Assembly: GCA_001899525.1 (NCBI GenBank)
Contig: MKVY01000038.1
Location: forward strand, 455,237 to 493,049
Source: Rhizobiales bacterium 65-9
GTDB lineage: Bacteria; Pseudomonadota; Alphaproteobacteria; Rhizobiales; Beijerinckiaceae
DNA length: 37,813 nt
Direction: 5' to 3'
Under the pieces are notes generated by a model. The model worked only from the letters and a program-made list of their open reading frames with translations. It had not been told where the DNA came from and did not search any database. Positions 16,320 to 24,815 of the stretch are shown here, piece after piece. Position 1 is the stretch's first letter. Every line of letters starts with the position of its first letter. Both the position numbers and the translations under genes were made by a program.

Positions 16320-18764
16320 ATGGCTTCCGCCAAGAACCGTCCTCCCCTGATCCCCGGCGCCGTCGAGACCTACCCGGTCCTGCCGCTGCGCGACATCGTC
16401 GTCTTCCCGCACATGATCGTTCCGCTTTTCGTCGGCCGCGAGAAATCGATCCGCGCCCTCGAGGAGGTCGTGAAGAATGACGGCTACATCCTGCTCGCGA
16501 CGCAGAAGGACGCCTCCCATGACGATCCGGGCGAGGACGCCATTTATAAGGTCGGCGCGCTTGCGTCGGTTCTCCAGCTTCTGAAGCTTCCCGACGGCAC
16601 CGTGAAGGTGCTTGTCGAAGGCGCGGCGCGCGCCGAGGTCCAGGACTATGTCCGCTCGGACGACTTCTACGCGGCGAGCGCCAAGGTCGTCGCCGACGAC
16701 GAGGCCGACAAGGTCGAGGTTGAGGCGCTCGCGCGCTCGGTCGTCTCGGACTTCGAGAACTACGTCAAGCTGAACAAGAAGATCTCCAGCGACGTGGTCG
16801 GCGCGGTGTCGCAGATCACCGATTATTCGAAGCTCGCCGATACGGCGGCGTCGCATCTGGCGATCAAGATTCAGGACAAGCAGACGCTGCTCGAAACCTA
16901 TTCGGTCGCGAAGCGGCTCGAGAAGATCATGGGCTTCATGGAGAGCGAGATCTCCGTGCTCCAGGTCGAGAAGCGCATCCGCTCGCGCGTCAAGCGCCAG
17001 ATGGAGAAGACCCAGCGCGAATATTATCTCAACGAGCAGATGAAGGCGATCCAGAAGGAACTCGGCGACGGCGAGGAGCAGAAGGACGAAGCCGCCGAAC
17101 TCGAGGAGCGCATCAAGAAGACCAAGCTCACCAAGGAAGCCCGCGACAAGGCGATGCTGGAGCTGAAGAAGCTTCGGCAGATGTCGCCCATGTCCGCGGA
17201 AGCCACGGTGGTGCGCAACTATCTCGACTGGATGCTCGGCATTCCGTGGGGTAAAAAATCGAAGATCAAGAAGGATCTCGCGGGCGCCCAGGCGGTCCTC
17301 GACGAGGATCACTTCGGGCTCGACAAGGTCAAGGAGCGCATCGTCGAATATCTCGCCGTCCAGCAGCGCGCGAACAAGCTGACGGGACCGATCGTGTGCC
17401 TCGTCGGCCCTCCGGGCGTCGGCAAGACCTCGCTCGGCAAGTCGATCGCGAAAGCGACCGGACGCGAGTTCGTGCGCATGTCGCTTGGCGGCGTGCGCGA
17501 CGAGGCGGAGATCCGCGGCCATCGCCGGACCTATATCGGTTCGATGCCCGGCAAGATCATCCAGTCGATGCGCAAGGCCAAGACGAGCAATCCGCTCATC
17601 CTGCTCGACGAGATCGACAAGATGGGCATGGATTTCCGCGGCGATCCGTCGGCGGCGCTGCTCGAGGTTCTCGACCCCGAGCAGAACCACACCTTCAACG
17701 ATCACTATCTGGAGGTCGACTACGACCTCTCGAACGTGATGTTCATCACCACGGCGAACACGCTGAACATTCCGCCGGCGCTGCTCGACCGCATGGAGGT
17801 GATCCGCATCGCCGGCTACACCGAGGACGAGAAGCTTGAGATCGCCCGCAAGCATCTCATCCCGAACGCGGTGAAGAAGCACGGCCTCGGCGAGAAGGAG
17901 TGGTCGATCGACGATGGCGGCCTGATGCTGCTGATCCGGCGCTACACCCGCGAGGCGGGCGTGCGTAATCTTGAGCGCGAGCTGTCCAACCTCGTCCGCA
18001 AGGGCGTGAAGGACATCCTGCTCAAGAAGCAGAAGAAGATCGCGGTCACGGCCGACAACCTGTCCGATTATCTCGGCGCGCCGAAGTTCCGCTACGGCGA
18101 AACCGAGGCCGAGGATCAGGTCGGCGTCGTCACGGGTCTCGCCTGGACCGAGGTCGGCGGCGAATTGCTGACGATCGAAGGTCTGATGATGCCCGGCCGC
18201 GGCCGCATGACCGTCACCGGCAACCTGCGCGACGTGATGAAGGAATCGATCTCGGCGGCGGCCTCCTATGTGCGGTCGCGGTCGGTCGAGTTCGGCGTCA
18301 AGCCGCCGCAGTTCGACAAGCGCGACATCCATGTGCACGTGCCGGAAGGCGCGACGCCGAAGGATGGCCCGTCCGCGGGCATCGCGATGGCGACGGCGAT
18401 CGTCTCCGTCATCACCGGCATCCCGGTGCGGCGCGACATCGCCATGACCGGAGAGGTCACGCTGCGCGGGCGCGTGCTGCCGATCGGCGGCCTCAAGGAA
18501 AAGCTGCTCGCGGCGCTGCGCGGCGGCGTGAAGAAGGTTCTCATTCCGGAGGACAACGCCAAGGATCTGGCGGAGATTCCGGACAACGTGAAGAACAATC
18601 TCGAGATCGTGCCGGTCCAGCGCATGGATGAGGTCATCAAGCATGCGCTCGTCCGCCAGCCCGAGCCGATCGAATGGGACGAGGAGGCGGCCGAAGCCGC
18701 CGAGAAGGCGCGGTCGGCCGCGCCGATCGGCGACGAGGACGGCGCTGGCGTCGTCGCGCACTAG
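16320..18764 (+). CDS. lon: ATP-dependent Lon protease
   Basis: The 814-residue product is a standard LonA hexameric AAA+ protease for misfolded and regulatory proteins. The ATG at 16320 was chosen because AAAGGAAA lies 6-8 bases upstream and [13 protein letters not shown] leads straight into the LON domain ([15 protein letters not shown]); an in-frame start at 16269 would add 17 residues. A coiled-coil region precedes Walker A GPPGVGKT (363-370) and Walker [10 protein letters not shown] (~427-434). The catalytic dyad is Ser685 in KDGPSAG and Lys728 in [10 protein letters not shown]. Promoter sequence suggests heat-shock induction, and a terminator follows. Confidence 0.98.
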   Translation: MASAKNRPPLIPGAVETYPVLPLRDIVVFPHMIVPLFVGREKSIRALEEVVKNDGYILLATQKDASHDDPGEDAIYKVGALASVLQLLKLPDGTVKVLVEGAARAEVQDYVRSDDFYAASAKVVADDEADKVEVEALARSVVSDFENYVKLNKKISSDVVGAVSQITDYSKLADTAASHLAIKIQDKQTLLETYSVAKRLEKIMGFMESEISVLQVEKRIRSRVKRQMEKTQREYYLNEQMKAIQKELGDGEEQKDEAAELEERIKKTKLTKEARDKAMLELKKLRQMSPMSAEATVVRNYLDWMLGIPWGKKSKIKKDLAGAQAVLDEDHFGLDKVKERIVEYLAVQQRANKLTGPIVCLVGPPGVGKTSLGKSIAKATGREFVRMSLGGVRDEAEIRGHRRTYIGSMPGKIIQSMRKAKTSNPLILLDEIDKMGMDFRGDPSAALLEVLDPEQNHTFNDHYLEVDYDLSNVMFITTANTLNIPPALLDRMEVIRIAGYTEDEKLEIARKHLIPNAVKKHGLGEKEWSIDDGGLMLLIRRYTREAGVRNLERELSNLVRKGVKDILLKKQKKIAVTADNLSDYLGAPKFRYGETEAEDQVGVVTGLAWTEVGGELLTIEGLMMPGRGRMTVTGNLRDVMKESISAAASYVRSRSVEFGVKPPQFDKRDIHVHVPEGATPKDGPSAGIAMATAIVSVITGIPVRRDIAMTGEVTLRGRVLPIGGLKEKLLAALRGGVKKVLIPEDNAKDLAEIPDNVKNNLEIVPVQRMDEVIKHALVRQPEPIEWDEEAAEAAEKARSAAPIGDEDGAGVVAH

Positions 18765-18783
18765 GCGCCTCGATTGCGGAACG

Positions 18784-18814
18784 AAAGCTCCCGGCGAAAG
18801 CCGGGAGCTTTTTT
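18784..18814 (+). terminator. Rho-independent terminator of lon
   Basis: A perfect 12-bp stem AAAGCTCCCGGC/GCCGGGAGCTTT with a GAAA tetraloop ends in a run of six T residues, 19 bases after the lon stop. Confidence 0.92.
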
Positions 18815-19010
18815 ATGCGCGCTCTGGGAAGAACGTATTCTACAATGTCTCGACAAGCAGCCCGGCCGAAACCGGCGCCATCCCTCGCGGCGGCGCATCG
18901 GGAAATCCTAGAGCGGGCGGACGGATTTGACGCGTAGCGGTTTCAGCGTCGCGGGCCGCGCCAAACTTGCGCTCGGGCGGCTCTTGGGCCACATCACCGG
19001 GCGCAGGGCA

Positions 19011-19085
19011 GGGCGGTTAGCTCAGCGGTAGAGCATTCCGTTTACACCGGACAGGTCGGGAGTTCGAATCTCTCACCGCCCACCA
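19011..19085 (+). tRNA. tRNA-Val (anticodon UAC)
   Basis: The acceptor stem GGGCGGT/ACCGCCC, D-arm GCTCAGCGGTAGAGC, T-arm with GTTCGAATC and an encoded CCA end are present. Anticodon loop TTTACAC gives TAC at 19043-19045. The outermost anticodon-stem pair is a T/C mismatch. The 196 bases between the lon terminator and this gene hold no gene that I can see. Confidence 0.95.
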
Positions 19086-19191
19086 TTCTCATTTGCGGAA
19101 GCCTTGCAGCCGGTGGCTGCATTGTGATGACGAGCGCCGCACGCATATTGTTAAGACTGGCGCCGCAGGCTCGTCGCGTGGAGAGGCCTCC

Positions 19192-19890
19192 TTGCATCGC
19201 TTATCCTGCTTGCTGGCGATTCTGACCGCTTCGATGATCGCGCCGACCGGCGCTTGGGCGGACATGTCCTTCCGGGCGGTGACGCTGGAGGAGCCGGCGC
19301 TCTGTCGCCCTGATTGCCCGACTCTGATTCTCGCGGAAGGCGAGATCACGCGCTCGTCGGCGCAGTCGTTTCTTGATTTCGTGCAGCGGCAATTGCCGTC
19401 GCGCGGCGCCGGGCTGCGCAATGTCGTCTTCGTCGATTCGCCGGGCGGCAGCGTGATCGGGTCGATGGCGCTTGGGTCCGTCTGGCGCAAGCTCGGCGCC
19501 ACCGTGGTCGTCGCCCGGCCGGAGGTTCCGCGCCCGGGCTGGTTCGCGAGCGAGAGCGCGTCGGCGGAGAAGGTCCGGGCGGCCCGCTGTTTCTCGGCTT
19601 GCGTCTATGCGCTCATGGGCGGGGCGAAGCGGATCATCCCTGAAGGATCGCGAGTCGGCGTCCACCAGTCCCACAAGATCGACCTCGCGCGCGATCCGGC
19701 CAATTCCGGCGCTCCCATGCGCGAACTCATTCCATCGGACGAGCCGACGGCCGCCCTGCGCAACTATGCGCGGACCATGGGAATCAACACGGCCCTGATC
19801 GACCTCGCGCAATCGACGCCGCCGCAGGGTTTCCGCATTCTGACAGCGGCGGAGACGAAGCGGTATCGCCTGTCCAATTCCAGGTTTTAA
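19192..19890 (+). CDS. Secreted ClpP/crotonase-fold protein (COG3904-like)
   Basis: A TTG start at 19192 is preferred: GGAGAGG lies 5 bases upstream and the resulting 232-residue protein begins with a clean signal peptide (LLAILTASMIAPTGAWA). An ORF start at 19093 would overlap the end of the tRNA region and bury the signal. The mature protein carries ClpP-fold motifs: VVFVDSPGGSVIGSMALG, then ARCFSACVYALMGG with a candidate nucleophile Ser135, then GSRVGVHQSH with His159, which lines up with the MVHQP histidine of ClpP. Cysteines at 38, 42, 133 and 137 may form disulfides. It probably acts in the periplasm; peptidase activity and substrate are unproven. Confidence 0.75.
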   Translation: MHRLSCLLAILTASMIAPTGAWADMSFRAVTLEEPALCRPDCPTLILAEGEITRSSAQSFLDFVQRQLPSRGAGLRNVVFVDSPGGSVIGSMALGSVWRKLGATVVVARPEVPRPGWFASESASAEKVRAARCFSACVYALMGGAKRIIPEGSRVGVHQSHKIDLARDPANSGAPMRELIPSDEPTAALRNYARTMGINTALIDLAQSTPPQGFRILTAAETKRYRLSNSRF

Positions 19891-19948
19891 GCGGCGGCGC
19901 GGCGCGTTGGACCGATCGGGGCCGCGATAAGCGAAGCGATGAAAGAAA

Positions 19949-20025
19949 TGGCGCGGGCGACGGGACTCGAACCCGCGACCTCCGGCGTGACAGGCCGGCA
20001 CTCTAACCAACTGAGCTACGCCCGC
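19949..20025 (-). tRNA. tRNA-Asp (anticodon GUC)
   Basis: On the minus strand the acceptor stem GCGGGCG/CGCCCGC, the D-arm GCTCAGTTGGTTAGAG, anticodon loop CTGTCAC (anticodon GTC, plus-strand 19989-19991), the T-arm GGTTCGAGTCC, discriminator G and an encoded CCA end are all visible. Confidence 0.96.
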
Positions 20026-20061
20026 GCGGGCGTCGCGCGCCTTGGCGCTGCGAATGGCGGC

Positions 20062-20089
20062 GGGATAGCACGCCTTTGCTTCCTGTCAA
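20062..20089 (-). promoter_or_regulatory. Sigma-70-type promoter of tRNA-Asp
   Basis: On the minus strand TTGACA (plus 20084-20089), a 16-base spacer and TATCCC (plus 20062-20067) lie 37 bases before the tRNA 5' end. The -35 box is perfect and the distance suits a short tRNA leader. Confidence 0.55.
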
Positions 20090-20164
20090 GGAAGCGAAGA
20101 CCAATCCACAGGCTCGCGCCTGCCGGCGACCACGCGCTCGGGTAACCTTGGGACAGGAACCGCG

Positions 20165-20194
20165 TTGACACGCCGTCGCCTTTTTTGGTGATAA
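20165..20194 (+). promoter_or_regulatory. Candidate sigma-70-type promoter of the secreted-protein gene at 20222
   Basis: A perfect TTGACA at 20165-20170 is followed after 18 bases by TGATAA (20189-20194), 27 bases before the ATG. It is divergent from the tRNA-Asp promoter within the same 196-base gap. Confidence 0.5.
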
Positions 20195-20221
20195 CCGGCA
20201 GGCTTTGGGGAAAGTTTCAGC

Positions 20222-20719
20222 ATGCGATATGGGTGCGTTCGCGGCGCCGTAATGGCGCTTGCAGCGGCGGCGGGGTTTCATGGCGAGGCCGCCGCTCAGA
20301 TTCTGGACCGATACAATACGGGCCAGTGGGTCGTTCAGGCCAATGCGAGCAATGGCGCATTCTCGAACTGCACCGCCGCGGCGCCCTATGGAGGAGGCGC
20401 GAACGTCACCTTCATGCTGACCAACAAGATGGTGTGGGGTATTTCCCTCACCAACCCGCAATGGACGTGGCGGGTCGGCTCACGGGGGCGGGTGTCCTAC
20501 TGGATCGACGGTTCTGCGCCTCATGCCGGGTCCGCCACCGCGACGACGCCGCAGCGACTGATCCTCGTGCTGGCGGATTCGCGCCGTCTGTTCGAACAGA
20601 TTCGCGCTGGCGACCGCATGTTCTTCCGGCCCGACGGGCACAACGCCTTCTCGATGACGCTGAAGGGCACCTCCGTCGCGCTGGCCGAACTGATGGGCTG
20701 CGTGCGGAAATACCGCTGA
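20222..20719 (+). CDS. Secreted hypothetical protein
   Basis: The 165-residue product was not assigned to a family. Residues 1-25 form a signal peptide (AVMALAAAAGFHGEAAA/QILD). The mature part is beta-rich, with WVVQANASNGAFSNCTAA, VTFMLTNKMVWGISL and a late MGCVRKYR. Its two cysteines (in SNCTAA and MGCVRK) could pair in the periplasm. The layout recalls small uncharacterised periplasmic proteins of Hyphomicrobiales. A promoter with a perfect -35 box lies just upstream. Its stop abuts that of the convergent peptidase gene, forming TGATCA. Confidence 0.75.
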   Translation: MRYGCVRGAVMALAAAAGFHGEAAAQILDRYNTGQWVVQANASNGAFSNCTAAAPYGGGANVTFMLTNKMVWGISLTNPQWTWRVGSRGRVSYWIDGSAPHAGSATATTPQRLILVLADSRRLFEQIRAGDRMFFRPDGHNAFSMTLKGTSVALAELMGCVRKYR

Positions 20720-21292
20720 TCACCAGGTCCGCACCGGGCCCGTGTCGATATGCACGAGCCCGTTCCAGTAGACCTTGCGCCCGCCGACCTCAGGCATGTC
20801 GCGAATGAACGCGATCACCGTCTGGGGATGGACGCCGGGCGTCCTGAAATCCACCGCTTCGCAGCGGCGATGCCAGGAGTTGCGCCGCGCCCGCCACGCC
20901 GGCCGCCATGTCGAGGTGACGCGGACGGCGCCATAGCGCTCGATCACCCGATCGAGCACGGCCATCAGACGCGGCGGCACGCAATCGACCGAGGTTCCCT
21001 TGTCCATGGACAGGCCGGGCCGCTCCGGCTTCTCGTCGGGGTCGAAAAGCGGCTCCGCCGGCGCGCCGGTCGCGGGTTTCGGCCACTCATCCTCCTCGGC
21101 CCGTTCGGGGATGGCCGCCAGGACGACGCCTCCTGCTCCGGGATTGCGGAACGCCTCCGGAAGCCACTCTGACTTGTCGAGATCGAACGGCCGCGGCGGC
21201 GGGAGCGGAATGCGCTCGGCTCTCTGACCTTGCGCCATCCCGACCGTCGACGTCAGCAGGAACGCCGCAACGACGGCGCAGCGAAAACGCAT
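20720..21292 (-). CDS. Secreted M15-type (DD-carboxypeptidase-like) peptidase domain protein
   Basis: The 190-residue protein has a signal peptide (AVVAAFLLTSTVGMAQG), a Pro/Glu-rich linker to about residue 95, then a compact domain. The domain shows the M15/hedgehog-type zinc pattern: SWHRRCEAVDF supplies His141 and Asp148, and LVHIDTG supplies His181. Cys144 sits where most M15 enzymes have glycine, and Cys104 in VDCVPP may pair with it. Family members cut peptidoglycan stem peptides or are YcbK-like. The active-site residues look complete, so activity on periplasmic peptidoglycan is plausible, but the substrate is inferred. Confidence 0.75.
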   Translation of the reverse strand: MRFRCAVVAAFLLTSTVGMAQGQRAERIPLPPPRPFDLDKSEWLPEAFRNPGAGGVVLAAIPERAEEDEWPKPATGAPAEPLFDPDEKPERPGLSMDKGTSVDCVPPRLMAVLDRVIERYGAVRVTSTWRPAWRARRNSWHRRCEAVDFRTPGVHPQTVIAFIRDMPEVGGRKVYWNGLVHIDTGPVRTW

Positions 21293-21453
21293 GAGTGGAA
21301 TGGTCTCTGGCGCCCGCGATCAGCTGGCAGGGGGGCGCCGTTTAGCTACGCATGCTCCGCATGGCAAATCGACCCGCGCTGCGACCGCCGCGCATCTTGT
21401 GCCGGGTCGGGGGCTGGGTTAAGCCCCTGCCGACTGGAATCCTTCTTAATCTC

Positions 21454-21477
21454 GATGGTTTTCATTGGAAAATCATC
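21454..21477. promoter_or_regulatory. Imperfect inverted repeat upstream of nuoA, possible operator
   Basis: GATGGTTTTC (21454-21463), a 4-base spacer ATTG and GAAAATCATC (21468-21477) pair at 9 of 10 positions. It lies 65 bases before the nuoA ATG, in an AT-richer patch of a 250-base gap that must hold the nuo promoter. No confident -35/-10 pair was found; TTGTGC-N17-TAAGCC at 21397-21425 is a weak candidate. Confidence 0.3.
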
Positions 21478-21542
21478 CGATTGAAGTAAGCAGGAGCGCC
21501 CGTCACGCCGACGCGCGGCGGTGGCGCGGCGAGGAGCGACAT

Positions 21543-21911
21543 ATGGCTGGCGGCCTTCTCGACGAATATCTGCCGCTTGCGGTGTTTATCGGCATTTCGC
21601 TGGTCATCGGGCTGGCGCTGCTGATCGCGCCCTTCCTCGTGGCCTACCAGAATCCGGACCCCGAGAAGCTGTCCGCCTACGAGTGCGGCTTCAACGCTTT
21701 CGACGACGCGCGCATGAAGTTCGACGTCCGCTTCTATCTGGTGGCGATTCTCTTCATCATCTTCGATCTGGAGGTGGCCTTCCTGTTTCCGTGGGCGGTC
21801 GCTTTCCGCGACATCGGCTGGCTCGGCTTCTCCTCGATGATGATTTTTCTCGGCGTGCTGACGGTCGGCTTCATATATGAGTGGCGCAAAGGAGCGCTGG
21901 AATGGGATTGA
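21543..21911 (+). CDS. nuoA: NADH-quinone oxidoreductase subunit A
   Basis: The 122-residue membrane subunit of complex I has three transmembrane segments. The conserved [20 protein letters not shown] stretch and the following [20 protein letters not shown] are complete; its acidic residue lies near the quinone/proton path. The ATG at 21543 was chosen over an in-frame start at 21465 because GAGGAG lies 8 bases upstream and [15 protein letters not shown] is a normal NuoA start. It is the first gene of the nuo operon and overlaps nuoB by 10 bases. Confidence 0.97.
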   Translation: MAGGLLDEYLPLAVFIGISLVIGLALLIAPFLVAYQNPDPEKLSAYECGFNAFDDARMKFDVRFYLVAILFIIFDLEVAFLFPWAVAFRDIGWLGFSSMMIFLGVLTVGFIYEWRKGALEWD

Positions 21912-22510
21912 CCCTCGAAGAGCGGCCCGACCCGACCTTTTCACCGTCGCAGGGAGCGACGATCGCGCCTCATCCGAAGGGGCTGCTGGGCCCGGATGGC
22001 AAGCCGATCGGCCACGACGATCCGGTTTTCACCTCGATCAGCGATGAACTCGCTGACAAGGGCTTCCTGGTCACCACCACGGACGACCTGATCCAGTGGG
22101 CGCGCACCGGGTCGCTGATGTGGATGACGTTCGGTCTCGCCTGCTGCGCGGTCGAGATGATGCAGCTCTCGATGCCGCGCTACGACGTCGAGCGTTTTGG
22201 CTTCGCGCCGCGCGCCTCGCCAAGGCAGTCAGATGTCATGATCGTCGCCGGCACGCTGACCAACAAGATGGCGCCCGCCCTCCGCAAGGTCTACGACCAG
22301 ATGCCGGAGCCGCGTTACGTGATCTCGATGGGAAGCTGCGCCAACGGCGGCGGCTATTATCACTACAGCTACAGCGTCGTCAGGGGCTGCGACCGGGTCG
22401 TGCCGGTGGACATCTACGTTCCCGGCTGCCCGCCGACGGCGGAAGCGCTGCTGTATGGCGTGCTGCTGCTGCAGAAGAAGATTCGGCGCGTCGGCACCAT
22501 CGAGCGGTAG
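21902..22510 (+). CDS. nuoB: NADH-quinone oxidoreductase subunit B (cluster N2)
   Basis: The 202-residue subunit carries the terminal [4Fe-4S] cluster N2 that hands electrons to quinone. The four ligands are Cys81 and Cys82 in [10 protein letters not shown], Cys146 in GSCANGGG and Cys176 in [10 protein letters not shown]. Start at 21902 is supported by AAGGAG upstream inside nuoA. The ~50-residue N-terminal lead before the core is Pro/Gly-rich. Overlap with nuoA suggests coupled translation. Confidence 0.98.
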   Translation: MGLTLEERPDPTFSPSQGATIAPHPKGLLGPDGKPIGHDDPVFTSISDELADKGFLVTTTDDLIQWARTGSLMWMTFGLACCAVEMMQLSMPRYDVERFGFAPRASPRQSDVMIVAGTLTNKMAPALRKVYDQMPEPRYVISMGSCANGGGYYHYSYSVVRGCDRVVPVDIYVPGCPPTAEALLYGVLLLQKKIRRVGTIER

Positions 22511-22556
22511 GGAATACGCCGGCGTCTGTCGCGCCGGCGGCAATCGGGAAGACGCA

Positions 22557-23159
22557 ATGAGCGAAGCGCTCACATCTCTCGGCGAGCACATCGTCGGCTC
22601 GCTGCCCGGAAAGGTCGCGGGTTTTGAAATCGCCTATGGCGAGCTGAACCTGCACGCCGACGCGGCGGCGATCGTCGAGACGCTCGATTTCCTCAGGACG
22701 GACAGCCAGTGCCAGTTCTGGAACATCATCGACATCTGCGGCGCCGACTATCCGAGCCGGCCGAAGCGGTTCGACGTGGTCTATCACCTGCTATCCCCGC
22801 GCCTGAACCACCGGATCCGGGTGAAAATCCAGACCGACGAATCGACGCCGGTGCCGTCGTCCATTTCGGTTTTTCCCGGCGCCGACTGGTTCGAGCGCGA
22901 GACCTACGACATGTACGGCGTGCTCTTCACCGGCCATCCCGACATGCGGCGGCTCCTGACGGACTACGGTTTCCAGGGCTATCCGCTGCGCAAGGACTTC
23001 CCGCTGACCGGCTTCGTCGAAGTGCGGTGGGACGACGAGCAGAAGCGCGTGCTCTATGAGCCGGTGAAGCTGACGCAGGAATTCCGGCAGTTCGACTTTC
23101 TCTCGCCCTGGGAGGGCACGGATTACGTGCTGCCGGGTGATGAGAAGGCGAAAACCTAG
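22557..23159 (+). CDS. nuoC: NADH-quinone oxidoreductase subunit C
   Basis: The 200-residue hydrophilic peripheral-arm subunit is separate from NuoD, as in alphaproteobacteria and mitochondria. Motifs include [21 protein letters not shown] and the hallmark [20 protein letters not shown] followed by [17 protein letters not shown]. The ATG at 22557 (GGAAGA upstream) was preferred to the in-frame start at 22455, which would overlap nuoB. The four-helix-bundle cassette begins one base after its stop codon. Confidence 0.97.
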   Translation: MSEALTSLGEHIVGSLPGKVAGFEIAYGELNLHADAAAIVETLDFLRTDSQCQFWNIIDICGADYPSRPKRFDVVYHLLSPRLNHRIRVKIQTDESTPVPSSISVFPGADWFERETYDMYGVLFTGHPDMRRLLTDYGFQGYPLRKDFPLTGFVEVRWDDEQKRVLYEPVKLTQEFRQFDFLSPWEGTDYVLPGDEKAKT

Positions 23160-23160
23160 G

Positions 23161-23191
23161 GCGGCAGTCGCCAATCGGGGGTAGGCAGTCG
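23161..23191 (+). repeat. Left repeat block of the IVP cassette, two GGCAGTCG copies
   Basis: GGCAGTCG occurs at 23163-23170 and again at 23184-23191. The last G of the second copy is the first base of the GTG start codon of the four-helix-bundle gene. Both copies are inverted relative to the right block. Confidence 0.7.
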
Positions 23192-23628
23192 TGACCGATG
23201 ATAGGTCGATCAGGTCCTATCGTGATTTGAGAGTTTGGAAGGAAGCAATGGAATTGGCGGCGGAATGCTATAGCGCGACACGCGGATTTCCGCGTGAAGA
23301 GGCGTTTGGCATGACCTCGCAGATTCGCCGATCCGCTGCTTCTGTGCCGGCGAATATCGCCGAAGGATACGGTCGAGATCATCCTGGCAGCTACATTCAA
23401 TCTCTAAGGATCGCTCAAGGCTCCTTGAAAGAGTTGGAGACGCATATCCTTCTAAGTCAAAGAGTCGGCTTGCTGGAGGCTTCGAGCATGACTCAGTTGC
23501 TTACGCGCGCCGAAGCCGTCGGAAAGATGCTGCGGTCGTTGATTCGATCGTTGCAACAGTCCGACCGCGTGACGATTCAACGACTACCGACTGCCGAAAC
23601 CCGACTGCCGCGTCGGAGCCGCTCATGA
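23191..23628 (+). CDS. Four-helix-bundle protein (23S rRNA intervening-sequence / S23 family)
   Basis: The 145-residue product opens with [17 protein letters not shown], the family's usual start. It contains [21 protein letters not shown] (about 39-59), split here as MTSQIRRS and [11 protein letters not shown], and then [12 protein letters not shown] (75-86). Such proteins form pentameric helical bundles; relatives include ORFs in 23S rRNA intervening sequences and the Avd accessory protein of diversity-generating retroelements. Their cellular role is mostly unknown and they are not complex I subunits. The start is GTG. The basic tail after ~residue 128 ([15 protein letters not shown]) is encoded by the right repeat block, and the stop overlaps the nuoD ATG as ATGA. 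It is AT-richer than its neighbours. Confidence 0.88.
   Translation: MTDDRSIRSYRDLRVWKEAMELAAECYSATRGFPREEAFGMTSQIRRSAASVPANIAEGYGRDHPGSYIQSLRIAQGSLKELETHILLSQRVGLLEASSMTQLLTRAEAVGKMLRSLIRSLQQSDRVTIQRLPTAETRLPRRSRS
23581..23611 (+). repeat. Right repeat block of the IVP cassette, three CGACTRCC copies
   Basis: CGACTACC (23581-23588), CGACTGCC (23588-23595) and CGACTGCC (23602-23609) are near-tandem and lie inside the coding frame of the four-helix-bundle gene. They are the reverse complement of the left block's GGCAGTCG unit. Confidence 0.7.
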
Positions 23629-24815
23629 CCGAACACAACATCCGCAACTTCTCGATCAATTTCGGGCCGCAGCATCCGGCCGCGCATGGCGTTCTGCGCC
23701 TCGTGCTGGAGCTTGACGGCGAGGTCGTCGAGCGCGTCGATCCGCATATCGGATTGCTTCATCGCGGCACCGAGAAGCTGATCGAGCACAAGACCTACCT
23801 GCAGGCCGTGCCTTATTTCGACCGGCTCGACTATGTCGCGCCGATGAATCAGGAGCATGCTTTCGCGCTCGCCGTCGAACGGCTGATCGGAATCACCGTG
23901 CCGAAGCGCGGCCAGTTGATTCGCGTTCTGTACTCCGAGATCGGCCGTCTGCTCTCCCATCTTCTCAACGTCACCACGCAGGCGATGGACGTCGGCGCGC
24001 TCACCCCTCCGCTCTGGGGGTTCGAGGAGCGCGAGAAGCTGATGATCTTCTATGAACGCGCCTCGGGCGCGCGCATGCATGCGGATTTCATCAGGCCGGG
24101 CGGCGTTCACCAGGATATTCCGCAAGAGCTCGTCGAGGACATCGGCGCCTTCTGCGACCCCTTCATCAAGGTGGTCGACGATCTCGAGACGCTGCTGACC
24201 GACAACCGCATCTTCAAGCAGCGCAACGTCGACATCGGCGTCGTCTCGCTGGAGGATTGCTGGAAATGGGGCTTCTCCGGCGTGATGGTGCGCGGCTCCG
24301 GCGCGGCGTGGGATTTGCGCAAGTCGCAACCCTATGAGTGCTATGAGGAGCTGGATTTCGACATCCCGATCGGCAAGAACGGCGACTGCTACGACCGTTA
24401 CTGCATCCGCGTCGAGGAGATGCGCCAGTCCACCTCGCTGATGAAGCAGTGCGTCGAGCGGCTTCTTTCGACAGAGAAAGACGGCCCGGTTTCATCGACG
24501 GACGGAAAGATCGTTCCGCCCAAGCGTGGCGAGATGAAGCGTTCGATGGAAGCGCTCATCCATCATTTCAAGCTCTACACCGAGGGCTACAAGGTTCCGG
24601 CCGGCGAGGTCTATGCGGCGGTCGAGGCGCCGAAGGGCGAATTCGGCGTCTATCTCGTCTCCGACGGCACCAACAAGCCGTATCGCTGCAAGCTGCGCGC
24701 GCCCGGCTTCGCTCATCTGCAGGCGATGGATTTCCTGTGCCGGGGACACATGCTGGCCGACGTCTCGGCGATCCTCGGCTCCCTCGACATCGTGTTCGGC
24801 GAGGTCGACCGGTGA
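23625..24815 (+). CDS. nuoD: NADH-quinone oxidoreductase subunit D
   Basis: The 396-residue 49-kDa-type subunit forms the quinone-binding chamber with NuoB. It contains [20 protein letters not shown] (His residues of the quinone-site loop), [17 protein letters not shown]-like [15 protein letters not shown] and [17 protein letters not shown] near the end. The C-terminus IVFGEVDR is the normal end. CGGAG lies 6 bases before the ATG. The start overlaps the preceding four-helix-bundle gene by 4 bases, so translation could be coupled to it. Confidence 0.98.
   Translation: MTEHNIRNFSINFGPQHPAAHGVLRLVLELDGEVVERVDPHIGLLHRGTEKLIEHKTYLQAVPYFDRLDYVAPMNQEHAFALAVERLIGITVPKRGQLIRVLYSEIGRLLSHLLNVTTQAMDVGALTPPLWGFEEREKLMIFYERASGARMHADFIRPGGVHQDIPQELVEDIGAFCDPFIKVVDDLETLLTDNRIFKQRNVDIGVVSLEDCWKWGFSGVMVRGSGAAWDLRKSQPYECYEELDFDIPIGKNGDCYDRYCIRVEEMRQSTSLMKQCVERLLSTEKDGPVSSTDGKIVPPKRGEMKRSMEALIHHFKLYTEGYKVPAGEVYAAVEAPKGEFGVYLVSDGTNKPYRCKLRAPGFAHLQAMDFLCRGHMLADVSAILGSLDIVFGEVDR

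Larger units (their letters stand above)
23161..23611 (+). mobile_element. Repeat-bounded four-helix-bundle (IVP) cassette inserted between nuoC and nuoD
   Basis: The segment is bounded by exact 10-bp inverted repeats GCGGCAGTCG (23161-23170) and CGACTGCCGC (23602-23611). It begins one base after the nuoC stop and ends just before the CGGAG ribosome-binding site of nuoD (23614-23618). Two hand-counted 60-base samples inside it are 45% and 50% GC, against 60% for a sample in nuoD. It encodes one protein and no transposase, so mobility would depend on factors elsewhere. Calling it a mobile unit is inference. Confidence 0.4.

Noticed and set aside
16251-18761. 836-residue open frame antisense to lon
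   Set aside because: It is a high-GC shadow of the lon reading frame, rich in Arg, His, Asp and Leu with no domain signature. lon is unambiguous on the other strand.
23191-23628. Four-helix-bundle gene as part of a diversity-generating retroelement (Avd)
   Set aside because: There is no reverse transcriptase, template repeat or variable-repeat target nearby, so only the shared fold links it to Avd.
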